DNA of 25,685 bases, taken from DATKPC01 sp035524275. GTDB lineage: Bacteria; Pseudomonadota; Gammaproteobacteria; Burkholderiales; Burkholderiaceae_F. The notes beneath the pieces are model-generated. The model saw nothing but the letters and a program-made list of their open reading frames with translations, was not told where the DNA came from and did no database searches. Both the position numbers and the translations under genes were made by a program. The stretch spans positions 1 through 25,685 of the forward strand of contig DATKPC010000143.1 of assembly GCA_035524275.1 (NCBI GenBank). Reading direction: 5' to 3'. Each line of letters opens with the position of its first letter. Position 1 is the stretch's first letter. This document shows positions 8,484 through 16,665 of this stretch, one piece after another.

Positions 8484-9877
8484 GTCGTCGCCGCCTGCCA
8501 ACCGCCGCCGAGCGCGCCATAGAGCGCGACGAGCGCCTGGAAGCGCGCGAAGCGCGCCTGCACCAGCGCGTCCTGCGCCGTGAAGAGCGCCGCTTCCGTG
8601 TTGAGGACGGCCAGCACGTTCACGGTGCCGGAGCGCAGCTGCGCGATCGCGAAGTCGTGGGCGCGACGCGCGCGCTCGACGGCGACCTGCTGGCGTTCGA
8701 CGCGTTCCGCGCCGTGCCGCACCGCGACCAGCGCATCCTCGACGTTCGCGAAGGCCGCGACGATCGACTTGCGATACGCCGCGACGAGCTCGTCGTAGCG
8801 TGCGCGCGCATAGTCCGACTGCCCCGCGAGCGCGCCGCCGTCGAAGATCGGTTGGGTGAGGCCGGCGCCGAGCAGGAAGACGCGGCTGCCGGGCAGCAGC
8901 AGCGAGGACAGTTCGGTGCTTGCGAAGCCACCGCTGGCGGTGAGCTGGATCGACGGGAAGAACGCGGCGCGGGCCGCCTTCACGTTCGCATGGGCGGCCA
9001 CCAGCATCGACTCCGCCTCCGCGATATCCGGCCGCCGCGCGACCAGGTCCGACGGCAGGCCGGCGGCGATCGTCGGCACCGTCAGCGTGCCCAGCGTCGT
9101 CGTCGTGTCCTGGAGCGTCTCCGGATTGCGTCCGACGAGGACCGCGAGCGCGTCGATCGACTGGCGCCACTGCTGCTGCAGCGGCGGCACCGCGGCGCTC
9201 AGCGTCGCGACGGTCGTTTCCTGCTGCGCGACGTCGAGCGCGGTGACCATGCCGGCCGCCTGCTGGCGCCGCAGCCCGTCGAGGATCGACGACGCGGCGC
9301 GCAGGTTGCCCTGCGCAACATCGATGCGCTCCTTCAGTTCGAGCGCCTGGAAGTACGTCGTCGCGACGCCGGTCGTCACGGTGATTCGGACGACGGCCTG
9401 GTCGCGCCGGCTCGCGGTCGCGGCGGCGACCGCGGCCTCGCGAACGGCGCGATTGCGGCCCCAGAAGTCGATCATGTAGCTCGCGCCCAGCCCGACCGAG
9501 CCCTGGTGGAAGTTCGCGTAGCTGCTGTTGGTCGCCTGGACGCGTTCGTCGTAGGCGCCCGCCGTCGCGTCGACGGTCGGCAACAGCGGCGCGCCGGCCA
9601 CGCGCGCCAGGGCATCGGCCTCGCGCACGCGCGCGAGCGCCGCGGCGAGGTCGGCATTCGTGCGGCCGGCCTCGGCAATATAGGCGTCCAGCTCCTCGGA
9701 CCCGAACGTGCGCCACCAGTCCGAAGGCGTCGCCGCGGCAGAAGGGTCGACGGCATCGTCGTGCCAGGCGGCCGGCACCGCGACGTCCGGGCGTTGGTAC
9801 TGCGGACCGAGCGAACAGCCGCCCGCCAGCATGGCGACGGTCATCGCGGCAGCCGTGCCGATCGAACCGGTCTTCAT
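8480..9877 (-). CDS. Outer-membrane efflux lipoprotein, OprM/NodT family
   Basis: This is the TolC-like channel of the tripartite pump. The 465-residue product has a lipoprotein signal, MKTGSIGTAAAMTVAMLAGG^C21S, then SLGPQYQRPDVAVPAAW, a typical NodT-family mature start. The two repeats of the outer-membrane-factor fold follow, with ATTYFQALELKERIDVAQGNL, DLVARRPDIAEAESMLVAAHANVKAARAAFFPSIQLTASGG and LTQPIFDGGALAGQ, all family signatures. It is the first gene of the efflux operon; the stop overlaps the adaptor GTG start. The ATG at 9877 has no strong Shine-Dalgarno. No local regulator gene accompanies the operon. Confidence 0.94.
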   Translation of the reverse strand: MKTGSIGTAAAMTVAMLAGGCSLGPQYQRPDVAVPAAWHDDAVDPSAAATPSDWWRTFGSEELDAYIAEAGRTNADLAAALARVREADALARVAGAPLLPTVDATAGAYDERVQATNSSYANFHQGSVGLGASYMIDFWGRNRAVREAAVAAATASRRDQAVVRITVTTGVATTYFQALELKERIDVAQGNLRAASSILDGLRRQQAAGMVTALDVAQQETTVATLSAAVPPLQQQWRQSIDALAVLVGRNPETLQDTTTTLGTLTVPTIAAGLPSDLVARRPDIAEAESMLVAAHANVKAARAAFFPSIQLTASGGFASTELSSLLLPGSRVFLLGAGLTQPIFDGGALAGQSDYARARYDELVAAYRKSIVAAFANVEDALVAVRHGAERVERQQVAVERARRAHDFAIAQLRSGTVNVLAVLNTEAALFTAQDALVQARFARFQALVALYGALGGGWQAATT

Positions 9878-9966
9878 GGGGCCGCTAGGTTACCGCGTGG
9901 CCAAGCGCGCCGCGCCCGCCTTCACATTTGCGCTACATTGCTGCGGCGCAGCGTGCTGGCGCAGCA

Positions 9967-10094
9967 CCCTCTCCCCCACCCCTCTCCCGCTTCGCGGGCG
10001 AGGGGAGTCTCGGCGTCGCCATGGCGACGATGTCTCGATTAGCGACGACGGATCGCCCCTCGCCCGCGCAGCGGGAGAGGGGTGGGGGAGAGGG
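9967..10094. repeat. Palindromic CCCTCTCCC repeat, copy A (paired arms)
   Basis: Two arms of about 39-41 bases (9967 onward and ending at 10094) are inverted copies of one another with about one internal mismatch, separated by roughly 45 bases of less ordered sequence. Each arm itself folds (CCCCTC...GCGGGCGAGGGG). It lies between the chrA stop and the efflux operon start, both on the minus strand. The left arm is the same as that of the copy at 25360. It could end chrA transcription, but no U-tract follows on either strand. A small palindrome (GTGCTG/CAGCAC, 9953-9967) abuts its left end. Confidence 0.85.
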
Positions 10095-10117
10095 CGGGCG
10101 TCAACCCGCTTCGCCCA

Positions 10118-11464
10118 TCAGCGCAGCAGCGTGGCCAGCAGGCCGGCCAGCGCCGTGGCGCCGATCACCGGGATCACGCCGACCTGGAAGCGAACCAGCG
10201 CCACCGCCGCCACGAGGCCGATGGCCGCTTCGATGCCCTCGAAGCGGCCCTGCAAGCCCTGCGGCCACAGCACGTGGTAGGCGAAGAACACCGCGAGACT
10301 GACGATGACGCCGACGATCGCGGCGGTGATGCCGGTCAGCGGCGCCGTGAAGCGCAGGTTGCCGTGCGTCGATTCGATGAACGGCCCGCCGAGCAGGATG
10401 AAGAAGAACGACGGCAGGAACGTGAACAACGTCACGACCGCAGCGCCGGCGACACCGGCGGCGACTCGCGCGTCGGCGCCGAAGATCGCGTGCGTCCAGC
10501 CGGGCACGAAACCGACGAAGCTCACGACCATGATCAGCGGCCCCGGCGTCGTCTCGCCGAGCGCGAGCCCGTCGATCATCTGCGAGGTCGTGAGCCAGTG
10601 GTTGTGCTCGACGGCGCCCTGGAAGACGTACGGCAGCACCGCGTAGGCACCGCCGAATGTCAGCAGTGCCGCCTTCGTGAAGAACCAACCCATCTGCGGC
10701 AGCAGGCTGTCGGGGCCGAACGCCGCGGCGAGCAGCCCCAGCGCGGCGGCCCAGCCCGCGACGAAGATCACGCTGACGCGCGCGACCCGCGGCCAGGACA
10801 ACAAAGCGTGCGCCGGCGTCGGCGTGTCGTCGTCGATCATCGCCCGTGGCCTGCCGCCGCCGTCCCGGGCCGTGCCCTGGTGCGCGCCGCCGACGCGGAA
10901 TCGGTCGGGCGCAAGCCGCCCACCGACGCCGCCGAGGACGCCGGCAACCAGCACGATCAGCGGAAAGGGCACGTCGAGCGCGAAGATCGCCGCGAATGAC
11001 GCCGCCGCAATGCCCCACAGCCAGGGGTTCTTCAAGGTTCGCGCTCCGATCCGGTACGCGGCCTGAACGACGATCGCGGTGACGGCCGGCTTGATGCCGT
11101 AGAAGACGCCGGCGACGGCCGGCACGTTTCCGAACGCCATGTAGATCCACGACAGGGCGACGAGGATGAACATCGACGGAAGCACGAAAAGGCCGCCGGC
11201 GACGACGCCTCCGAGGGACCGGTGCATCAGCCATCCGAGGTAGGTCGCAAGCTGTTGCGCCTCCGGGCCGGGCAACACCATGCAGTAGTTCAACGCATGG
11301 AGGAAACGGTTCTCCGAGATCCAGCGCCGTCGCTCGACGAGTTCCTCGTGCATGATCGCGATCTGCCCGGCCGGTCCGCCGAAGCTGATGAAGCCGAGCT
11401 TGAGCCAGAATCGGAAGGCGTCGGCGCGCGCAGGAATGCCGCGTGGCTCGTCGGCAGGGGTCAT
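10118..11464 (-). CDS. chrA: Chromate transporter ChrA, two-domain
   Basis: This inner-membrane chromate efflux protein of the CHR superfamily, 448 residues, is a duplicated (long-chain) form. The first CHR half has FGGPAGQ at 28-34, ELVERRRWI and LPGPEAQQLATYLG around 64-77. The second half has FGGAYAVLPYV near 270-280 and ETTPGPLIMVVSFVGF near 304-319. A charged cytoplasmic loop (about 185-222) joins the halves. Many hydrophobic segments agree with 10-13 membrane helices. The ATG at 11464 was chosen because the protein begins just ahead of the first CHR domain; the open frame continues far upstream into the next gene but makes no sense there. No chrB regulator is adjacent. Some CHR proteins have other or unknown substrates, so chromate is the family-based assignment. 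Confidence 0.92.
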   Translation of the reverse strand: MTPADEPRGIPARADAFRFWLKLGFISFGGPAGQIAIMHEELVERRRWISENRFLHALNYCMVLPGPEAQQLATYLGWLMHRSLGGVVAGGLFVLPSMFILVALSWIYMAFGNVPAVAGVFYGIKPAVTAIVVQAAYRIGARTLKNPWLWGIAAASFAAIFALDVPFPLIVLVAGVLGGVGGRLAPDRFRVGGAHQGTARDGGGRPRAMIDDDTPTPAHALLSWPRVARVSVIFVAGWAAALGLLAAAFGPDSLLPQMGWFFTKAALLTFGGAYAVLPYVFQGAVEHNHWLTTSQMIDGLALGETTPGPLIMVVSFVGFVPGWTHAIFGADARVAAGVAGAAVVTLFTFLPSFFFILLGGPFIESTHGNLRFTAPLTGITAAIVGVIVSLAVFFAYHVLWPQGLQGRFEGIEAAIGLVAAVALVRFQVGVIPVIGATALAGLLATLLR

Positions 11465-11536
11465 CAAGCGTCGTCGGCGCGTCGTCGAAACGAACGCGAG
11501 GGTAGCGGAAACAGGCGCGGCAGAACGCCTGTTTTC

Positions 11537-11562
11537 TCCCTCTCCCGCTTGCGGGAGAGGGA
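11537..11562. repeat. Short perfect hairpin of the CCCTCTCCC family, copy B
   Basis: Twelve-base arms (11537-11548 and 11551-11562) match perfectly around a 2-base TT loop; the arm is TCCCTCTCCCGC. It represents a single arm of the longer palindromic elements. It lies in the 149-bp gap between the DUF4382 gene stop and the chrA start, both minus strand, so it may act as a transcript end or processing stem. No run of T follows it in the minus direction. Confidence 0.8.
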
Positions 11563-11613
11563 ACCTGCTGCACTGACCGGGCTGATGGGTGACAGTCCCG
11601 TCTGCCGCGCGCG

Positions 11614-13314
11614 CTACGGCACCGTCACGCTGAACGTCGCCGCGTTCGCCGTCCGGAAGTCGGCAAAGTTCAGGATCGGCACGACCTTGACGCGCGTCCC
11701 GGCGTGGGTCGAATTCCAGACGCGCAGGTAGCCGTAGTAGAACGCCCCGGTGTCCGGCGTCGCCGTCGTGCCCGCCGGCAGGTTGCCCATCGTGATCGTC
11801 CCGGTCCCGCTGGACAGCACGGTGGACGGCACCGGGATCGTATCCACGATGTCGCCATAGCGCGCGACGACGAACTGCGCGTTGTCGTACTCGCCCGCGG
11901 TGCCGGTGTAGTTCAGCGTGATCGTCCCGGAGGCCGCCGCCAGCGCGCTGTTCAAGACGAGCTGCGGGCCATTCGGTGTCGCCGCGGCCGGGCTGACGGA
12001 GACGGCGGTCGACGGCACGTACTGCGCCGCGGCGCCGATCATGTCGAAGGTCCCGGTGCCCTGGTTCGGCGTCGCCGACTGTGGCGTCGGCAACGTGCCG
12101 CTCGAACTGTACGTGGCGTACCAGAGGTTGCCGGCCGACAGCGGGAAGCCAGCGTTGATGAGGCCGGTGAACGGGTTGACCTCGCGGAAGCGGATCTCGT
12201 ACGGCAGCTCGCCGCTCAAAGGCAGCGTCTGGTAGAAATCCACCCAGGTCGACGTCGGGCTTGCCGGCGTCGACGTCGCGATCGACATCGTGTAGTCGGT
12301 GTCGTTGTTGACCGGGATCGGCGCATTGGAAATTGCCGTCGCGCCGCTCGCCGGCGTGCTGCCGGCGGTGACCGGCACCCCCTTGACGATGATCGTGTCC
12401 ATCTGGCGTCCGCGGATCACGACGTCGAAGTTGCGGGTCGCCTGGCCACCCATCGGCAGCGGATACAGCGTGAACTTGCCGGTCGTCGGATCGGCGCCGG
12501 TCAGCCGGACGATCTGGTGCGTGCTGCCGGTGGAATCGACGACCTCGGCCTTCACGATGAGGTTGTAGGCGCCGGTGGCGGCGTTGCCGGTCGCGCTCGT
12601 CGCCAGTTTCGACGGGTCGACCTGCCCGGTGATCGCGCCGACATTCGACATGTCGAAATAGCGCAATGTATGCGGCCGCAGCGTGAAGGCGGGCTTGCCG
12701 CTGAGTTCGTCGGGGAAGGAAACGACATCGTCGTCGAGGTCGAAGTCGAAGACGAGGTGCAGCGGCGCCGCCGAGGTCACGTCGAAGGTCCCGAAGACCT
12801 GGATGCCCTGGCGCGGACCGACGAGTTCGAGCGGCGCATGCTGCATCGTATTCGTCGCGTCGAGGTAGTCGACCTGGTCGTTGTAGGCGAGGCCCTGCGA
12901 CGACGCCGACGCGGTCAACGCCGCATCGTCGGAAACGAGCACCAGGCGCACCTGCTTGTAGGTGCCGACGGGCAACTGCAGGTTCGGGAACACGTCCTGG
13001 AAGCTGCCGTTGTTCAGCGCCGCCAGGTTGACCGTCTCCGGCGCGGCCAGCGGGTATTTCAACCACGCGCCATCGGTCGGGGCGGCGTTCGGATCCGCGT
13101 GGAAATCGATCTCGCTAATCGTGACCCACACGTTCTGGAAGTCGGTCGATGGGGCGTCGGTGACGCCCACGGTCACGGAGCCGTTGACCGGCTGCGCGGT
13201 CGTGGTCGAGGAGGTTCCGCCCCCGCCGCCGCAGGCGGCGAGCGCCAGGGCGACGCTTGCCGCCATGGCAAGTCGCGGGAATCGCGGCGTCCGATGATGA
13301 TGGCCTCGGGTCAT
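11614..13314 (-). CDS. DUF4382-containing lipoprotein
   Basis: This is a probable surface or periplasmic lipoprotein of 566 residues and unknown function. The ATG at 13314 follows GGGAG at 8 nt; an upstream in-frame ATG at 13395 would make a 27-residue pre-extension that runs through a palindrome and is less likely. The signal peptide MTRGHHHRTPRFPRLAMAAS..ALALAA^C28 ends in a lipobox followed by five Gly and a Ser/Thr linker. At about 45-240 it shows the DUF4382 pattern: VTDAPSTDFQNVWVTISEIDFH, LPVGTYKQVRLVLV and the region ending FTLRPHTLRYFDM. The rest (about 240-566) is beta-rich, Thr/Ser/Ala-rich and unrecognised, perhaps carbohydrate-regulatory-like domains. As a T2SS lies nearby, secretion by it is possible but unproven. 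Confidence 0.8.
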   Translation of the reverse strand: MTRGHHHRTPRFPRLAMAASVALALAACGGGGGTSSTTTAQPVNGSVTVGVTDAPSTDFQNVWVTISEIDFHADPNAAPTDGAWLKYPLAAPETVNLAALNNGSFQDVFPNLQLPVGTYKQVRLVLVSDDAALTASASSQGLAYNDQVDYLDATNTMQHAPLELVGPRQGIQVFGTFDVTSAAPLHLVFDFDLDDDVVSFPDELSGKPAFTLRPHTLRYFDMSNVGAITGQVDPSKLATSATGNAATGAYNLIVKAEVVDSTGSTHQIVRLTGADPTTGKFTLYPLPMGGQATRNFDVVIRGRQMDTIIVKGVPVTAGSTPASGATAISNAPIPVNNDTDYTMSIATSTPASPTSTWVDFYQTLPLSGELPYEIRFREVNPFTGLINAGFPLSAGNLWYATYSSSGTLPTPQSATPNQGTGTFDMIGAAAQYVPSTAVSVSPAAATPNGPQLVLNSALAAASGTITLNYTGTAGEYDNAQFVVARYGDIVDTIPVPSTVLSSGTGTITMGNLPAGTTATPDTGAFYYGYLRVWNSTHAGTRVKVVPILNFADFRTANAATFSVTVP

Positions 13315-13376
13315 TCGAGTTACTCCCGTCAGTGGTGCTTCGAGCGATCGGTGGATATGCGGCTGCGCAAGGCAGT

Positions 13377-13397
13377 GCATGGGATTGGATCCCATGC
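13377..13397. promoter_or_regulatory. Inverted repeat upstream of the DUF4382 gene
   Basis: Perfect 9-bp arms (GCATGGGAT at 13377-13385, ATCCCATGC at 13389-13397) flank TGG, about 63-83 bases upstream of the DUF4382 start. This is a plausible operator or mRNA stem in the leader. A second, looser inverted element (CCGCT/AGCGG arms) spans 13428-13450. The rest of the 13315-13537 gap shows no gene and no clear promoter. Confidence 0.45.
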
Positions 13398-13537
13398 CTC
13401 GCAGGCCATGTGATTCGTTCGGTGACCCGCTGTAACGATCCGTTAGCGGCGCGCGGCCCGGCGCAACCGCATGCGGCCGTGCGGCGCCGGGCGCGCTCGA
13501 CAGCGGCGCGCCTGGCGATGTCGCGGATGCTTACAGA

Positions 13538-15097
13538 TCAGGTTCGCGGCGCCGCCGGAACGCGGATGCGGAACGTCGAGCCGGTGCCGGGGACGCTCGA
13601 TGCGCCGATCGAGCCGCCCATCCCTTTCAGCAGCCAGCGCGAGACGACGAGCCCCAGCCCGGTGCCCTGGATCCGGCTTCGTTCCATGCCGATCCGTTCG
13701 AAGGGCGCGAAGATTCGATCGACATCGGCCGCGCTCATCCCCAGGCCGGTGTCGCTGATGGCGACCTCGACGTAGCCGTCGCCGGGCTCCGACAGGTCGA
13801 TGCGGACGCGCCCCTGCGGACGGTTGTACTTGATGGCGTTCGAGATGACGTTGAGCAGGACCTGCTGGAAGCGCCGGCGGTCGACCATCGCCTTGGGATT
13901 CGCGTCCGCCGGCATCGGCCCCTCGAGATGGACGTTCCATTGCATCGCGTGCGGCCACTCCAGGTCGAGCGCCTGCGTCACTTCGCCACGGACATCGACG
14001 CAGGTCATGTCCAGCCGCAGCTTCCCGGACTCGACCTGCGCGATGTCGAGCACGTCGTTGACCAGGTGCAGCAGGTGCCAACCCGCCGCCTCGATCTGCT
14101 GGACGTAGTTTCGTTGCGATGTCGACCACGATGCCGCGGCGGTGCGGTCCAGGATCTGCGCGAATCCGAGGATCGCGTTGAGCGGCGTGCGCAGTTCATG
14201 GCTCATCCGCGCCAGGAATTCCGACTTGGTCCGGTTGGCCTGCTCGGCGACCACCCGCAGGTGGGCCTCGCTTTCGGCGCGGCGCCGATCGGAGATGTCG
14301 CGCCCGAGCGAATGCACCAGGCGTTCGCCGGCCGCGTCGCCGACGACGACGCGATTCGTCCATTCCATCCAGCACTCGGCGCCCGCGGCGGACATCATCC
14401 GGTTTTCGGAGGTGAGGACGCAGTCCTCGTCGACGACGCGGCGCAAGCGCGCGGCGACCGACTCGCGGTCCGCGGCCAGCACGAAATCGAACAGGTTGCT
14501 GCCCACCATGTCCTGCGGCTGCCTGCCGAAGTGCCGTGCGTAGGACTTGTTCACGTATTTCAGGACGCCATCGACGGTGGCGAGCGAGATGAGGTCGACG
14601 GAATCCTCGACGAGGTCACGGTATTGCCGCTGGCTCGCGACGAGCGCGCGTTCGGCCTGGCGGAGTGGCGTGACGTCGCGAAAGATGGCCGCGGCGCCGA
14701 CGACGCGGCCCGACTGCACCAGCGGCGACAACGCGACCGAAAGTTCCATCAGCGAGCCGTCGCTGCGCGCACGCACGGTGTCGTACGGCGGTACGCGCTC
14801 GCCGCGCAGGACGCGATCGATGGACGTCGCCGGTTCGCCGGCCTCGCCCGACCGTTTGCCGCTTCGAATCGATCGGCCGATGGCCTCCGACGGCGTGATG
14901 CCGAAGATGCGCGCCGCGGCCTCATTGACCATCACGACGACGCCTTCGGGCGAAATCGCCGCGACGCCCTCGTCGGTCGACGCGATGATCGCGGCCGCCA
15001 GCGCATTCAGGCCCTCGGGATCGCCCGCGAGATCGGCCCCGCTGCGCGGCGACGCCGCTTTGGAATCCGCGCCGTCGAAATGAGTGGTCAACGCCAC
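13538..15097 (-). CDS. Soluble PAS-PAS sensor histidine kinase
   Basis: This is a signal-transducing histidine kinase of 519 residues. PAS1 lies at about 28-145 (AAAIIASTDEGVAAISPEGVVVMVNEAAARIFG) and ends in FRDVTPLRQAE. PAS2 lies at about 156-272 (DLISLATVDGVLKYVNKSYARHFG...) and ends in GRDISDRRRAE. HisKA holds phospho-acceptor H300 in FLARMSHELRTPLNAILGF. The ATPase domain has N420 in LLNVISNAIKYN, D449 in DTGLGM and GTGLGL near 478-483. No membrane helix or signal peptide is visible, so it should sense an intracellular cue through its PAS domains. The start is GTG 15097. No response regulator is adjacent, so it is an orphan kinase. PAS ligand (haem, flavin or none) cannot be told from sequence. 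Confidence 0.93.
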   Translation of the reverse strand: MALTTHFDGADSKAASPRSGADLAGDPEGLNALAAAIIASTDEGVAAISPEGVVVMVNEAAARIFGITPSEAIGRSIRSGKRSGEAGEPATSIDRVLRGERVPPYDTVRARSDGSLMELSVALSPLVQSGRVVGAAAIFRDVTPLRQAERALVASQRQYRDLVEDSVDLISLATVDGVLKYVNKSYARHFGRQPQDMVGSNLFDFVLAADRESVAARLRRVVDEDCVLTSENRMMSAAGAECWMEWTNRVVVGDAAGERLVHSLGRDISDRRRAESEAHLRVVAEQANRTKSEFLARMSHELRTPLNAILGFAQILDRTAAASWSTSQRNYVQQIEAAGWHLLHLVNDVLDIAQVESGKLRLDMTCVDVRGEVTQALDLEWPHAMQWNVHLEGPMPADANPKAMVDRRRFQQVLLNVISNAIKYNRPQGRVRIDLSEPGDGYVEVAISDTGLGMSAADVDRIFAPFERIGMERSRIQGTGLGLVVSRWLLKGMGGSIGASSVPGTGSTFRIRVPAAPRT

Positions 15098-15153
15098 GCT
15101 CGCATCGGACGCTGCACCTTGTTTTCGTAGGTTGAAATTCGACCTTGCGCCAA

Positions 15154-15181
15154 ACTATAGGCAATTCGGCGGCGTGCGCAA
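15154..15181 (-). promoter_or_regulatory. Candidate sigma70 promoter for the PAS kinase
   Basis: Reading the minus strand, TTGCGC (15176-15181) and TATAGT (15154-15159) are separated by 16 bases, about 57 bases upstream of the kinase GTG. The -10 is good (5 of 6 to consensus) and lies in the only AT-rich patch of an otherwise very GC-rich gap; the -35 is weak (3 of 6). Confidence 0.5.
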
Positions 15182-15485
15182 CGGCGGGGGGCTCGCCGCC
15201 GAACTGCCACACCGCGGCTTCGGGCAGGACCCCGCGGCCCGATCAGGGACTAGTCGCCGGCCGGGAGGAGGTCGCGTCGGCGTAGCGAGTGCTTGCTTTG
15301 GTGGAGAGAACGCGTGGTGGCGTGAACGGCTCTGCGCGCACCCGACGCCCGGCCGGCTGCCGCAAGCCCACCCTCCGCGACCGCCGCCGCCCCACCCGCC
15401 GATCGTCGCCGCGGCCATCCTGTCGGTCGCCTCGTCATGACCCGAGGCCCCGCGCGCGACCGACGCAGGGACAAAATCGACCCCC
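15182..15485. other. GC-rich spacer without a supported gene
   Basis: Between the kinase promoter and the DUF7079-like gene there are about 300 bases with open frames in several phases, but all give Arg/Pro/Gly-rich low-complexity translations with no domain, no starts preceded by a Shine-Dalgarno and no repeats. The upstream signals of the plus-strand gene must lie here, but I cannot pick them out. Confidence 0.4.
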
Positions 15486-15881
15486 ATGCGCCCTGCCCGC
15501 GACGATCTTCCGAACCGCCGACCCGTTTGGGACGCGTTGTCGGACATGTTCCTGGACAGCGACGTCTCGCATACGCGGACCTGGCGCGTGCAGGCGCTCG
15601 CGGCCTCCGGCTACAGCATCGCGGAGATCGAGCGCATCCTGGCCGACGAGATCTTTCCCGTTTGCGGTCCCAACCTTCTCGCGGTGGCCGGCGAATGGGC
15701 CGGGTTCGACATCGCCTGGCTGGAGAGCTGCATCCTCGCGCGCGAACGCGTCCGCTCGCGTTGGGGCCGGCTGTTCAACCTGGGGCGATTCGCGGTCCAC
15801 CACTTCGGCGAATGGCAGGCGACGAAGGCCGAGTTGGCCGCCGTGCGCGACGAGCATGACGGCGCCGGCCGCTTGATTTGA
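15486..15881 (+). CDS. DUF7079-like conserved hypothetical protein
   Basis: This small soluble protein of 131 residues begins NRRPVWDALSDMFLDSDVSHTRTWRVQALAASGYSIAEIERIL, followed by FPVCGPNLLAVAGEWAGFD and W-L-E-S-C-I. I recognise this pattern as the DUF7079 family of widespread proteobacterial proteins of unknown function, from memory only. It is helical, with many Trp and acidic residues and no membrane segment or catalytic motif. It is followed 31 nt later by a LysE-type exporter on the same strand, perhaps cotranscribed. The Shine-Dalgarno is poor (AGGGA about 15 nt upstream), so the start is moderately certain; the next Met would remove the conserved RRPVWDALSD segment. Confidence 0.7.
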   Translation: MRPARDDLPNRRPVWDALSDMFLDSDVSHTRTWRVQALAASGYSIAEIERILADEIFPVCGPNLLAVAGEWAGFDIAWLESCILARERVRSRWGRLFNLGRFAVHHFGEWQATKAELAAVRDEHDGAGRLI

Positions 15882-15912
15882 CGCGTCCCGACCCGGCGGG
15901 CAGCATCCGCCG

Positions 15913-16524
15913 ATGGCTCCGCAAACCTGGTTCATCTACTTCATCGCCACCCTCGGGCTGTCGCTGTCGCCCGGGCCCAACACGCTGCTCGCGCTGACGC
16001 ACGGCGCGCTGCATGGCCGGCGCAAGACGACCTGGACGATCCTCGGCGGCTCGCTCGGGTTCGTGACGATCATGGCGCTGTCGATCTTCGGCATCGGCGC
16101 GCTGCTGAAGTCCTCGCTCGGGTGGCTCACCGCGCTGAAATGGATCGGCGGCGCCTATCTCGTCTGGCTCGGCATCCAGGTCTGGCGCTCGCCGCCGATC
16201 GGCGTGGACCTGGACGAGGCGCGGCGCGCGCAGACCGGCCCCGGGATGTTTCGCCAGGGCGCGCTGTCGGCTGCGACGAACCCGAAGGGCATCCTGTTCT
16301 TCGCGGCGTTCCTGCCGCAGTTCATCGACCCGGATCGCAGCCTGTTCGTGCAGTTCGTCGTGATGGCCCTGACGTTCGTGATCCTGGAGTGCATCACGGA
16401 ATTCGCGCTCGCCAGTGCCGCGCACCGGATCAGCCCGTGGCTGAAACGGGTCGGGCGGCGATTCAACCGCGCGTGCGGTGGAGTGTTCGTCGCGATCGGC
16501 GCGGCGCTGCCGCTGCGCGGATAA
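15913..16524 (+). CDS. LysE/RhtB family amino-acid exporter
   Basis: This inner-membrane translocator of 203 residues belongs to the LysE/RhtB superfamily, which exports amino acids or homoserine lactone-like compounds. The family signature LSLSPGPNTLLALTHGALHGRR is at about 16-37 and NPKGILFFAAFLPQFI at 123-138. About six hydrophobic helices are visible, consistent with the 5-6 helix fold. The substrate cannot be set from sequence. It starts 31 nt after the DUF7079-like gene; the Shine-Dalgarno is weak. Confidence 0.9.
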   Translation: MAPQTWFIYFIATLGLSLSPGPNTLLALTHGALHGRRKTTWTILGGSLGFVTIMALSIFGIGALLKSSLGWLTALKWIGGAYLVWLGIQVWRSPPIGVDLDEARRAQTGPGMFRQGALSAATNPKGILFFAAFLPQFIDPDRSLFVQFVVMALTFVILECITEFALASAAHRISPWLKRVGRRFNRACGGVFVAIGAALPLRG

Positions 16525-16665
16525 CGTCCCGTTCATCGCTCCCGGCGGCATTTCGCGACCGCAGGCGCCAATCCGTCGCGTCGCGGCGGCATTCCGCGGC
16601 GGCCGCCCGTACGCTATGGTCCACGACGGATGCATGAGGCGTCCGCCGCCGAACCGGAGCCCGCC

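Noticed and set aside
7264..8520. Upstream extension of the permease frame giving a 1457-residue protein
   Set aside because: It covers the adaptor gene in another frame; the GTG at 7263 gives the normal family length and N-terminus.
9967..10094. CRISPR-like array or classical terminator
   Set aside because: There are only two inverted arms, not direct repeats with spacers, and no T-run follows on either strand, so I call it a palindromic repeat only.
11465..13066. Upstream extension of the chrA frame giving a 982-residue protein
   Set aside because: It lies over the DUF4382 lipoprotein in a different phase; the first CHR domain begins right after the ATG at 11464.
15155..15547. Minus-strand open frame overlapping the DUF7079-like start
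   Set aside because: Gly/Arg/Pro/Ser-rich translation, no Shine-Dalgarno, and it covers the kinase promoter region.
16630..16665. Earlier ATG for the two-helix membrane protein
   Set aside because: It has no ribosome site, whereas the ATG at 16666 has GGAG at good spacing.
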